Shown one piece after another: positions 1-9,136 of a DNA stretch of 64,000 nt. Within the stretch, counting starts at the first letter, position 1. Each line of letters opens with the position of its first letter. This DNA is from Flavobacterium sp. UBA2787 (lineage in GTDB: Bacteria > Bacteroidota > Bacteroidia > Flavobacteriales > Flavobacteriaceae), in assembly GCA_002352205.1 (NCBI GenBank), contig DEHZ01000003.1:30803-94802 (forward strand), read 5' to 3'. The notes beneath the pieces were generated by a model, which worked only from the letters and a program-made list of their open reading frames with translations, was not told the DNA's origin and did not search any database. A program made the position numbers and the translations under genes.

Positions 1-1
1 T

Positions 2-394
2 GACATGAAAAGTGATTTGAACGATTTGAAAAAGCTGACGTTAGAATTAATGCAAAATGGCAGTTCAAAAGTGCAGGAAGCCAATAAAAATTTAATTCAA
101 AAAATCTACGGCCAAAAAGAAGATACCGAAATTGATTTTGAAGAGCCAAGAATGGGTGTGATTCCAACCCAAAATAATTCGCAACAAGAGGAATTCGAAG
201 ACGAAGATGATGATCAAAATTATCTTTTTGCCGAAGCTGTGGAAGAAGAAGAAACCTTGCGTCTGGATGCTAAGGAAATTGAGCTCATCAAAAAAGCATT
301 AGACAGAAACAAAGGCAAACGAAAAGCTGCTGCAGATGAATTAGGCATTTCGGAACGAACTTTATATCGAAAAATTAAACAATTTGATTTGTAG
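2..394 (+). CDS. Sigma-54-dependent Fis-family regulator, C-terminal part (cut by window edge)
   Basis: The reading frame is open to the left edge, so this is the 3' end of a longer gene. What is visible is an acidic linker followed by a C-terminal Fis-type helix-turn-helix (about the last 45 residues, with KGKRKAAADELGISERTLYR). That arrangement is typical of bacterial enhancer-binding proteins that activate RNA polymerase with sigma-54. The AAA+ and receiver domains would lie upstream and cannot be seen. The next gene starts 5 bp after the stop, which suggests co-transcription with the LptE-like gene. The Met at base 5 is probably internal rather than a start. Confidence 0.8.
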   Translation, partial: DMKSDLNDLKKLTLELMQNGSSKVQEANKNLIQKIYGQKEDTEIDFEEPRMGVIPTQNNSQQEEFEDEDDDQNYLFAEAVEEEETLRLDAKEIELIKKALDRNKGKRKAAADELGISERTLYRKIKQFDL

Positions 395-398
395 AATC

Positions 399-905
399 AT
401 GAAAAAAATCATCAAATACTGTCTATTTCTAACAACAATAATCGCTGTAAACAGCTGCAAATACTACAACTTCACCGGAACCGGAAAGATAGATGCAGAT
501 ACCTTTCAAGTCAATTATTTCCAAAATAATGCCGAATTAATTGAGCCGGGTCTTGAACGTGATTTTACAATTGCACTTCAAGAATTAATTGTCAATCAAA
601 CCAACTTGAATTTAACCACAAGTAGTGCAGATTTAATTTATGAAGGAGAAATTACTGGGTTCAGAATTTCGCCAATGACTGCCACTGCCGATCAACGAAC
701 AGCTCAAAACAGAGTAACAATGACGGTAAATGTTCGGTTTACCAATACCAAAAAAGAAGCTGATGATTTTGAAAAATCGTTTTCATTTTTCTATGATTAT
801 CCGGCAGAACAACAATTAATTGGACCAACGTTAGCAGCAGCAAAATTGGAACTTTTCGAACGAATCACTCAAGATATTTTTAATGCGTCGTTAGCAAAAT
901 GGTAG
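399..905 (+). CDS. lptE: LptE-like LPS-assembly lipoprotein
   Basis: The protein has about 168 aa with an N-terminal signal peptide and lipobox (IIAVNSC), so it should be a lipoprotein. The mature part has the LptB/LptE-type layout: YNFTGTG after the Cys, then a repeat of amphipathic strands with an EGEITGF stretch. LptE plugs the LptD barrel that inserts lipopolysaccharide in the outer membrane. An ATG at 399 beginning MKKIIKY was chosen over an upstream TTG because it gives a clean signal peptide. It sits between the sigma-54 regulator and secG, a conserved flavobacterial order. The family call rests on pattern and context. Confidence 0.75.
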   Translation: MKKIIKYCLFLTTIIAVNSCKYYNFTGTGKIDADTFQVNYFQNNAELIEPGLERDFTIALQELIVNQTNLNLTTSSADLIYEGEITGFRISPMTATADQRTAQNRVTMTVNVRFTNTKKEADDFEKSFSFFYDYPAEQQLIGPTLAAAKLELFERITQDIFNASLAKW

Positions 906-948
906 ATTATAAAATTTAGTAAGTTTACCTTGTTAATTTTTTATAAAT

Positions 949-2151
949 TTGTCAGACAACCAACAACCAACAACTGAATTGAACCTGTCCGAATATACAT
1001 ACTTACTCAACAACCCCAACGCGGTGAACGAAAAGCAAGCAAAAGCTTTGGAAACCGTAGTGGATAGTTTCCCCTTTTTTCAAAGTGCTCGTGCATTATA
1101 TCTCAAAGGCTTGTATAATCAAGATAGTTACAAATATAATTTTGCGTTAAAACAAACAGCTGCTCATACTACAGATCGTAGTATTTTGTTTGATTTTATT
1201 ACTTCAGATGAATTTACAATTATTGAAAAAGATATTTATGAACAAAAATTAGCTTTGTTGATGGATATTGAAGTGGTAGAAAGTGAAGTTCATCAAAATC
1301 CTACACAAGTTGAAAATGTACTGGAAATTATTGATTCCAAAGAAGAAATTACTAATGATGAAATTGAAATAGATAATTTAAACGTTTTACCAACCGTTGA
1401 ATTTGAATCATCCGACATTGATTTTGTAAAGTTGGATAATTATCCAATTATTGAAGAAGTTTCAGAAGAAATCACTCTAACTGAAATCGTTCCTACAGAA
1501 ATTGATGAAATTGTGACTATTTCAACAGAAGAAGAAACAATTTCTGAAACAATAGTTGAAGACGTTAACGTCGAAGAAGAACCTAATTCATTAGAAATTT
1601 TAGAAGAAACTGTTGAAGAAACAATTTCAAACGAAGCTGTATTGATAGACCAAAACAGTTTTGAATCTTCATCCGAAGAAGTAATTCCGGAAATTGAAGA
1701 AAAACTGGAAATTGGAAAACCAATTACATTTTTACAAAACGAAAAACACTCCTTTCAAGAATGGTTACAATTGGCAAGTTTTAAACCAATTGAACGAATT
1801 GAGGAGAAAAAAGAAACTTTTTCAATTGAAAATTCAGTTCAAAAAGAGGAAAAAAAGCAGGAAAACACTACTGATAAACTAAAAAAATTAGAAATAATTG
1901 ACAAGTTTATCGAAACTAATCCAAAAATAACGCCTGCCAGAGAGTTAGTAGAAACGCCTTCAAAACCAATAGAAACAAGCGATACAACACACTTGATGAC
2001 AGAAACATTAGCTCGCGTTTACTTGGAACAAAAAAAATATAGCAAAGCAATTCAAGCTTATGAAATATTAATTTTGAAATATCCGGAAAAAAGTATTTTC
2101 TTTGCAGACCGAATTAAAGACATTAAAATTTTACAACAAAATAATCAATAG
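949..2151 (+). CDS. Acidic cytoplasmic protein with C-terminal TPR-like helices
   Basis: This 400-aa protein has no signal peptide or membrane segment. Residues 1-100 are a helical domain (SEYTYLLNNP, SARALYLKG). Residues 105-260 are a low-complexity, Glu/Ile/Val-rich linker, and residues 350-395 look like one tetratricopeptide unit (ARVYLEQKKYSKAIQAYEIL). The start is a TTG codon, as no in-frame ATG lies nearby. Its stop overlaps the bases just before the secG start (2153), so the two are co-transcribed. The function is unknown; an adaptor or scaffold role is inference from the TPR and linker. Confidence 0.8.
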   Translation: MSDNQQPTTELNLSEYTYLLNNPNAVNEKQAKALETVVDSFPFFQSARALYLKGLYNQDSYKYNFALKQTAAHTTDRSILFDFITSDEFTIIEKDIYEQKLALLMDIEVVESEVHQNPTQVENVLEIIDSKEEITNDEIEIDNLNVLPTVEFESSDIDFVKLDNYPIIEEVSEEITLTEIVPTEIDEIVTISTEEETISETIVEDVNVEEEPNSLEILEETVEETISNEAVLIDQNSFESSSEEVIPEIEEKLEIGKPITFLQNEKHSFQEWLQLASFKPIERIEEKKETFSIENSVQKEEKKQENTTDKLKKLEIIDKFIETNPKITPARELVETPSKPIETSDTTHLMTETLARVYLEQKKYSKAIQAYEILILKYPEKSIFFADRIKDIKILQQNNQ

Positions 2152-2152
2152 C

Positions 2153-2497
2153 ATGGGATTTTCAGTTTTTTTAGTATTAATAACAATTGTTTGTTTTTTA
2201 TTAATCATCGTTATCATGGTTCAAAACCCTAAAGGTGGTGGTTTATCATCAACTTTTGGAAACTCTCAACAAATTGGTGGAGTTCAAAAAACTACTGACT
2301 TTTTAGATAAAAGTACATGGACATTAGGCATCATTTTGATTGCTTTGATTATGTTTTCAAGTTTAGCTTTTAATGATGGTAACGGAACAGTTACAATTGA
2401 TAAGGATGTAACTCCTGCAAGAACCGAAACTCCTGCAGCAACTCCTACTCCTGCAACAACGCCAGCTCCAACTGAAGCTGCACCTGTAACAGAATAA
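2153..2497 (+). CDS. secG: Preprotein translocase subunit SecG
   Basis: SecG is the small accessory subunit of the SecYEG inner-membrane channel. The 114-aa product has two hydrophobic helices (about residues 3-23 and 52-72). Between them is the conserved loop NPKGGGLSSTFG, the best SecG signature. The C-terminal tail is Pro/Thr/Ala-rich, as in other Bacteroidota SecGs. The ATG at 2153 lies 1 bp after the upstream stop. A strong hairpin terminator follows at 2523. Confidence 0.93.
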   Translation: MGFSVFLVLITIVCFLLIIVIMVQNPKGGGLSSTFGNSQQIGGVQKTTDFLDKSTWTLGIILIALIMFSSLAFNDGNGTVTIDKDVTPARTETPAATPTPATTPAPTEAAPVTE

Positions 2498-2522
2498 TTA
2501 ATTTTGAATTTATATATTAAAG

Positions 2523-2549
2523 TCCCGAATTTTTTCGGGATTTTTTTTT
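2523..2549 (+). terminator. Rho-independent terminator after secG
   Basis: A 7-bp stem TCCCGAA/TTCGGGA is followed by nine T residues. It separates the lptE-secG unit from groES-groEL. Confidence 0.9.
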
Positions 2550-2562
2550 GAATAGAATTATG

Positions 2563-2603
2563 CTGAAAAAATGTCAGTTTACTTCAATTGGCATAATTTC
2601 TGA
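2563..2603 (+). promoter_or_regulatory. Candidate groESL control region with sigma-54-like element
   Basis: Two signals are visible. CTGA-N7-TCAG at 2563-2577 is a short inverted repeat. TTGGCATAATTTCTGA at 2588-2603 has GG and GA spaced by exactly 10 bp, like a -24/-12 sigma-54 promoter with an imperfect -12 (GA instead of GC). A start site near 2615 would leave a leader of about 36 nt before groES. No CIRCE (HrcA) palindrome was seen. Assignment to sigma-54 is inference. Confidence 0.35.
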
Positions 2604-2650
2604 CTACTAGGAAATCGTCAAACTTAATTTAATTAAAATATAAAATAATT

Positions 2651-2926
2651 ATGTCAGTAAACATTAAACCCCTTTCAGACCGCGTTTTAGTGGAGCCGGC
2701 TGCAGCCGAAACAACTACAGCCTCAGGAATTATTATTCCGGACACTGCCAAAGAAAAACCACAAAAAGGAATTGTTGTGGCAGTTGGAAATGGTAAAAAA
2801 GACCACACCATGACCGTAAAAGTTGGCGATACCGTTTTATATGGGAAATATGCCGGAACCGAATTAAAATTGGATGGCAAAGATTACCTCATCATGAGAG
2901 AGGATGATATTCTAGCAATTGTATAA
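2651..2926 (+). CDS. groES: Co-chaperonin GroES
   Basis: The 91-aa protein has the full Cpn10 fold signature: [12 protein letters not shown] at the N-terminus, a mobile loop with [17 protein letters not shown], and [11 protein letters not shown] near the end. GroES caps the GroEL ring so that substrate proteins fold in the closed chamber. It lies 44 bp upstream of groEL in the usual heat-shock operon. Length and motifs are normal for the family. Confidence 0.98.
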   Translation: MSVNIKPLSDRVLVEPAAAETTTASGIIIPDTAKEKPQKGIVVAVGNGKKDHTMTVKVGDTVLYGKYAGTELKLDGKDYLIMREDDILAIV

Positions 2927-2958
2927 AAAATTCAATTAAAAACAACAAACAAATTTAA

Positions 2959-4602
<1,644 letters not shown>

Positions 4603-4626
4603 AATCTAGTTATTAGTCATTCTAAA

Positions 4627-4670
4627 TAAAAAAATCCGTCTTGAAGAAATTCTTGACGGATTTTGTTTTT
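4627..4670. terminator. Bidirectional terminator between groEL and DUF2490 gene
   Basis: AAAATCCGTC (4631-4640) pairs with GACGGATTTT (4655-4664), with a further AAGAA/TTCTT inside. T-runs lie on both strands, so it can stop transcripts from either convergent gene. Confidence 0.88.
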
Positions 4671-4672
4671 TA

Positions 4673-5419
4673 TTAAATACTTAGGTTTTGCAAAATTGAA
4701 AATGAAAGCGTATGATTCATTAAATCGGAACCACTACTTAAATTTAAATAATGATTCATATAACCCAATTCAATTCGGGTTTGTTCTTTGAAATGAATTC
4801 CTAAACCGGTGAAAAATCGGTTTTGATCAAAGAATTTGGAATTAATCTTATTTCTACCAATATTCAAAAATACTTCTGATTGGATTATTCCATACAACGT
4901 ATTATTAGAATTTTTAAAATTAGATAAATGAATCAAATTTCTGTTTAAATACCTGAATCGATTTTGATAATGAGTAGCTACGACCTCTGTATTTTGATTA
5001 ACTACTCCCAATCTGTCCACAAATCGCTGTTCAACTCGAATTCGATGATTCATTAGATTTTTATCTTCCTTCCATTTATGATTATAAACCAATTGCTGCC
5101 AAATTCTGTTTTCACCAAAATAATCATCAAAAGTTGGACTGTATGTGTTTATTAAACCATATCCTAAAGCCAAATTCAACTTTGAATTGACATGATAGAT
5201 TCCGCCCAATCTAAATAAATTTTGACGAGAATAGTTTAAATTATCATCTAGCCTAAACTGAGCTTCGACATGAATTCCAATTTTTTCAGCAATTTTAATT
5301 TGACCAACATAAGCAAACCAGTTTGCTTGATCTTCGTTTTTATTCTGAGCATAACCATTACTAATCATAGCAAAAAGTGCTACTAGAACGTAACTTTTTT
5401 TAATCCAATTCATTTTCAT
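4673..5419 (-). CDS. DUF2490-type outer-membrane protein
   Basis: This is a 248-aa protein with a signal peptide (cleavage expected after SNGYAQ). The rest is rich in alternating aromatic/hydrophobic strands typical of a beta-barrel: EAQFRLDDN, NLFRLGGIY, NHRIRVEQRF and a C-terminal strand ending in LSI. It resembles the DUF2490 family, whose role is not established. The ATG at 5419 (MKMNWIKK) was chosen because it begins a clean signal peptide. It lies downstream of the SulP and Dab genes on the same strand after a gap of about 215 bp, so a link to anion transport is only a guess. Confidence 0.72.
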   Translation of the reverse strand: MKMNWIKKSYVLVALFAMISNGYAQNKNEDQANWFAYVGQIKIAEKIGIHVEAQFRLDDNLNYSRQNLFRLGGIYHVNSKLNLALGYGLINTYSPTFDDYFGENRIWQQLVYNHKWKEDKNLMNHRIRVEQRFVDRLGVVNQNTEVVATHYQNRFRYLNRNLIHLSNFKNSNNTLYGIIQSEVFLNIGRNKINSKFFDQNRFFTGLGIHFKEQTRIELGYMNHYLNLSSGSDLMNHTLSFSILQNLSI

Positions 5420-5607
5420 ATTACTGTCTTTTTTACAATTTAATTCCTTTTTCTCATACAGGCAACAACTATGAAATTGAGTACAAACCAACTATTCTGC
5501 TTTTAATTTATGAGTATGATTCCCGTCTTAGCAAATGCTGTTTATTTCGATGTCAAGGTTCTGCGTTTTACTTTTTTTTAAATGTGGCTTAAATTACTCT
5601 ATTTTCA

Positions 5608-5615
5608 CAAAAGTA
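5608..5615 (-). promoter_or_regulatory. Possible -7 element for the DUF2490 gene
   Basis: Read on the minus strand, these bases are TACTTTTG, matching the Bacteroidota -7 consensus TAnnTTTG. No convincing -33 TTG was found at the right spacing. The remaining bases between the DUF2490 and SulP genes show nothing else recognisable. Confidence 0.3.
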
Positions 5616-5635
5616 AAAGTAGATAAATACTTAAA

Positions 5636-7252
5636 TTAATTCATCTTGTTTAAACTTATAGTCATTTTTCTTGATGCTTTCGGATGATTTGACAATGGTT
5701 TATGGTTTTCCAATCCAAGAATAGTTACTGTTCCTCCATCATCATGAGCTTCATAATCATGTTTAAAATGTTCTAAGTTTTCCATAACCGAATGATCAAC
5801 TAATTTAGTCTTTTTCAAATTAATAATTACTTGATAGCCTGGCGGAATTTCCTCCAACTTTCTTTTAATTCCTAAATAATTTGAAAAAATGGCCGATTTA
5901 TCAATTTCCACATAATACGTATTTCCTTCAAAAGAAACAATTGTTTGGGCTTTAAAAAAGGAAGAAATTGGTATGCCATTCATAACATGAATAATCATTT
6001 TTAACAACATTCCGAACGCAATTCCCACCAATAAATCTTCAAAAAGTGTCACAATAACTGTGCCTGAAAAGATAATTAATTGCTCTTTTCCTATGTGAAG
6101 CATGTGAAGAAATTCTCTTGGATGAGCCAATTTTATTCCCACTGTAATTAACATCGCGGCTAATGCTGCGTTTGGAATCATCTCTAACAGTGGAGCCGCT
6201 AACAATACAAAAAGAAGAATAAAAACGCCGTGAAAAAAGTTTGCCCATCGTGTTTTGGCTCCATTAGTAACGTTGGATGAACTTCTGGCTACTTCTGAAA
6301 TCATAGGTAATCCTCCCAAAAAAGCAGCAAAGGTATTCCCTATTCCAATCGCTATTAAATCCTTATTTGCGTTTGATTTTCTTCTAAAAGGATCTGCCAA
6401 ATCAATCGCTTTTACGGTTAACAATGATTCCAATGAACCAACTAAAGCGAACATAATAACATATTTTATAAAAATTCCGGTTTGACTAATTCCTGAAAAA
6501 TCAACGTTCCAATGAATGCTCTCTGTTAAGCTTCCAATTTTAACCAAAGCATAAGGCGGTTCTGTGTGAGCAAAATCCATTACTAATTCGGCCGGAATAG
6601 CAAAAAGTAAAACCACTAGTGGAGCCGGAATCATCTTAATAGTTTTATTTTTAATAAATGGCCAACCTAACATTATTATTAGACTGACTACGCCAATAAA
6701 TGTTGCCTTTGTATCCAAATTAACTATGAATTTAGGGATGTTCAATAACAATTCAATCGGATTCATTCCTTTGGCTAACATCGGATTATCATTCAACAAA
6801 ACCGGAATTTGTTTGGCAATAATAATGATTCCGATAGCCGCCAACATTCCGTGAATGGTTGAGAGTGGAAAAAAATCGGCTAATTTTCCCAATTTAAAAA
6901 TTCCAAAAAGAATTTGTATTAATCCTGCAATAACCATTGCTCCTAATGCTAATTTCCAACCTAAATCAGAATTTCCTTGACCAAATTCGGAAACAGCTCC
7001 GGCAACAATTACAATTAATCCCGCTGCCGGACCTTTGATGGTTAATCGCGAGCCCATGAAAAAACTCACGAGAATTCCACCGATAATTGCTGTGATTAAT
7101 CCCATAATGGGAGGGAAATCTGATGCTTTTGCAATTCCTAAACTCAAAGGTAATGCCAATAAAAAGACGATAAAACCTGAAATAGCATCGGTTTTAAAAT
7201 TTTCTTTTAATCCTGCTAAACCATCAGCAGGAATATATTTTTTTGTTTTCAT
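5636..7252 (-). CDS. SulP-family inorganic anion transporter with STAS domain
   Basis: This 538-aa protein has about 10-14 hydrophobic segments over residues 20-410 and a C-terminal STAS-like domain (about 430-520). The N-terminus shows the SulP pattern (GLAGLKENF, SGFIVFLLALPLSLGIA). SulP proteins move sulfate, bicarbonate or other anions across the inner membrane, often with Na+ or H+. Its neighbour is a DabA/DabB pair with only an 11-bp gap, which points to bicarbonate as the likely substrate (inference). No carbonic-anhydrase domain is fused or adjacent. The start is ATG. Confidence 0.9.
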   Translation of the reverse strand: MKTKKYIPADGLAGLKENFKTDAISGFIVFLLALPLSLGIAKASDFPPIMGLITAIIGGILVSFFMGSRLTIKGPAAGLIVIVAGAVSEFGQGNSDLGWKLALGAMVIAGLIQILFGIFKLGKLADFFPLSTIHGMLAAIGIIIIAKQIPVLLNDNPMLAKGMNPIELLLNIPKFIVNLDTKATFIGVVSLIIMLGWPFIKNKTIKMIPAPLVVLLFAIPAELVMDFAHTEPPYALVKIGSLTESIHWNVDFSGISQTGIFIKYVIMFALVGSLESLLTVKAIDLADPFRRKSNANKDLIAIGIGNTFAAFLGGLPMISEVARSSSNVTNGAKTRWANFFHGVFILLFVLLAAPLLEMIPNAALAAMLITVGIKLAHPREFLHMLHIGKEQLIIFSGTVIVTLFEDLLVGIAFGMLLKMIIHVMNGIPISSFFKAQTIVSFEGNTYYVEIDKSAIFSNYLGIKRKLEEIPPGYQVIINLKKTKLVDHSVMENLEHFKHDYEAHDDGGTVTILGLENHKPLSNHPKASRKMTISLNKMN

Positions 7253-7263
7253 ATGATTTTATA

Positions 7264-9132
7264 TTAAGATGATTGATAAGGTAACTCATGATATGTTTTT
7301 ACATGAGGTCCCAAAAATAAACGAGCATAAATTCGGATTCCGGCAATTCCGGAAACTACAAAACTAGAAGCTACAAAAAAGGCTAATACAACTTGATTAC
7401 TCGCAATATGACTAAAAAGTAAATCTTCACCAATAAAGGTTGAAGTGATTGGAAAACCCGTGATACCTAATGTTGCCAACAAAAAGAAAAAAGCGAATTT
7501 TGGGTGTTCATAAACGTGTCCTAAATATTGACTGATTACGATTCGTTTTTCCATTTTCTTTAATTTCAGCAATGCCAAATAGCCAATTGCACCTGAAACA
7601 ATAATTCCGGCTAGATAAAAAGCAATTTCGTTTACGGTTACATGTTCATTAAAAACGATGGCTAAAGCAATCCAAAAATGATTCATGACAATTAAAATCC
7701 AACCCAAAAACGGACTTTTACGTTCTGAGAAAGATTTAAAAACAAATACCAAACCTATTCCGGCAAAAATTTCGGGTAAAACGGATGTTAACTCAGTTGG
7801 CAATATCTCTTTGAATTGATAAGAAATTGTTCCCAAAGCAAAAAGCGGTATAAAAAAGAAATAAACTCTTTTGATATTCAAAAAATCCAAAGACTTACCT
7901 ATTATTTTTAAAGGTCGCCACAGAACAAAATTCAAAAATGATTCTAAATTAAATTCTTTCAAAGCAAGAACATACAGTGTATTTTTAATCTTTCTTGGAA
8001 GGAAAAAATTATCTTTTTCAGATTTAGGTTGAAAAGTGTAAAACTGCTCTCTTATCAAATAACTTACTACCGAAGGAGAAACTAACAACTGATACGTTCG
8101 CAAAAAAGCATTCCCGGCAAAATGAATAAGTGCCAACACTTCTAAGCCAAGAGCAATTTCAATAAAAATTATACCAATTTGCGAAATGGAACTATAGGCA
8201 ATTTGACTTTTTACAGATGACTGTACTCTAGCCATTAAAGAACTCATAATACTAGTGGTTAATCCCATCAATCCAATTGCAAATCGCATCGACGTTTGAT
8301 GTTCCCAAAAAGGAAACGTTCGCAACATTAAAAACACTCCCAAATGAACTGAAAGTGAGCCATAAAAAATTGCACTAGATGGTGTTGGTCCTTCCATTGC
8401 TCTGGGTAACCATGATGAAAAAGGAATTTGAGCCGATTTTGCGGCTGCTGCACAAGCAAGACATAACGCAATAAAAACACCAATTAAAGAGTGATTTTGC
8501 AAATGTTCATTCACCAATTCATAATTGTTTAGCTTCATAAAAGTGATATTTTCATGAAACAAATGGTGACTTGCCCACATCGTTAACAATAATCCAACAT
8601 CGCCAATTCTGTATATCGAAAAAACTTTGAAGGCATTTTTAACCGGTAAATAGCGTTCTCTGTAAAACGCAATTAATAGAAAAGATGAAATTCCGATAAT
8701 TTCCCAACCAATGAACAACGTTTCAAAATTACCGGACAGAATAGCTAAATTATATCCAAAAAAGAAGAATAAAACGGTGGTAAAAAAACGTTTATATCCT
8801 TTTTCACGATGGAGATAATAGCGACTGTAAGTGGTTATCATCGATGTGAGCAGAGCACCAACAAACAAATAAACGGCTGTAATTCTATCAAAATAGAAAT
8901 CGATGAAAAACTCGTAATGTGATGTTCTGAAAATCGTCGTTTCCTTGAGATTCAAATCCGGTGAATCATTCCAAATCCAAATTACACTAAATAAAACAAT
9001 GCCTAAAAACTGAATAAAAACAGTACTAAAAGCAATTCCTGAAATTAATTTCTCTTTTTTCTCAGGTAAAAACACACTGATTAAGAAACCTAAAATCGGG
9101 AACAATAAAAAAAACTGAAGTATATTTTCCAT
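7264..9132 (-). CDS. dabB: DabB-like proton-conducting membrane subunit (NuoL/MrpA family)
   Basis: The 622-aa polytopic protein has at least 12 hydrophobic segments. It carries the antiporter-like core of complex I NuoL and Mrp proteins: GWEIIGISSFLLIAFYRER, a Lys/His-bearing segment around KSAQIPFSSWLPRAMEGPTPSSA, and STFIGEDLL near the end. Paired with DabA it forms the DAB inorganic-carbon accumulation complex, in which cation flow through DabB is thought to drive CO2 hydration. The dabA stop is 4 bp upstream. The other complex I subunits are absent, so a stand-alone NADH dehydrogenase role is unlikely. Confidence 0.85.
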   Translation of the reverse strand: MENILQFFLLFPILGFLISVFLPEKKEKLISGIAFSTVFIQFLGIVLFSVIWIWNDSPDLNLKETTIFRTSHYEFFIDFYFDRITAVYLFVGALLTSMITTYSRYYLHREKGYKRFFTTVLFFFFGYNLAILSGNFETLFIGWEIIGISSFLLIAFYRERYLPVKNAFKVFSIYRIGDVGLLLTMWASHHLFHENITFMKLNNYELVNEHLQNHSLIGVFIALCLACAAAAKSAQIPFSSWLPRAMEGPTPSSAIFYGSLSVHLGVFLMLRTFPFWEHQTSMRFAIGLMGLTTSIMSSLMARVQSSVKSQIAYSSISQIGIIFIEIALGLEVLALIHFAGNAFLRTYQLLVSPSVVSYLIREQFYTFQPKSEKDNFFLPRKIKNTLYVLALKEFNLESFLNFVLWRPLKIIGKSLDFLNIKRVYFFFIPLFALGTISYQFKEILPTELTSVLPEIFAGIGLVFVFKSFSERKSPFLGWILIVMNHFWIALAIVFNEHVTVNEIAFYLAGIIVSGAIGYLALLKLKKMEKRIVISQYLGHVYEHPKFAFFFLLATLGITGFPITSTFIGEDLLFSHIASNQVVLAFFVASSFVVSGIAGIRIYARLFLGPHVKTYHELPYQSS

Positions 9133-9136
9133 AATC

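Noticed and set aside
1694-1882. Lys-rich 62-codon frame within the TPR gene
   Set aside because: It is an out-of-frame shadow of a Glu-rich coding stretch with no start context.
7264-9132. Reading the DabB-like protein as part of a complex I (nuo) operon
   Set aside because: No other nuo genes are nearby and the adjacent DUF2309 gene fits the Dab pair instead.
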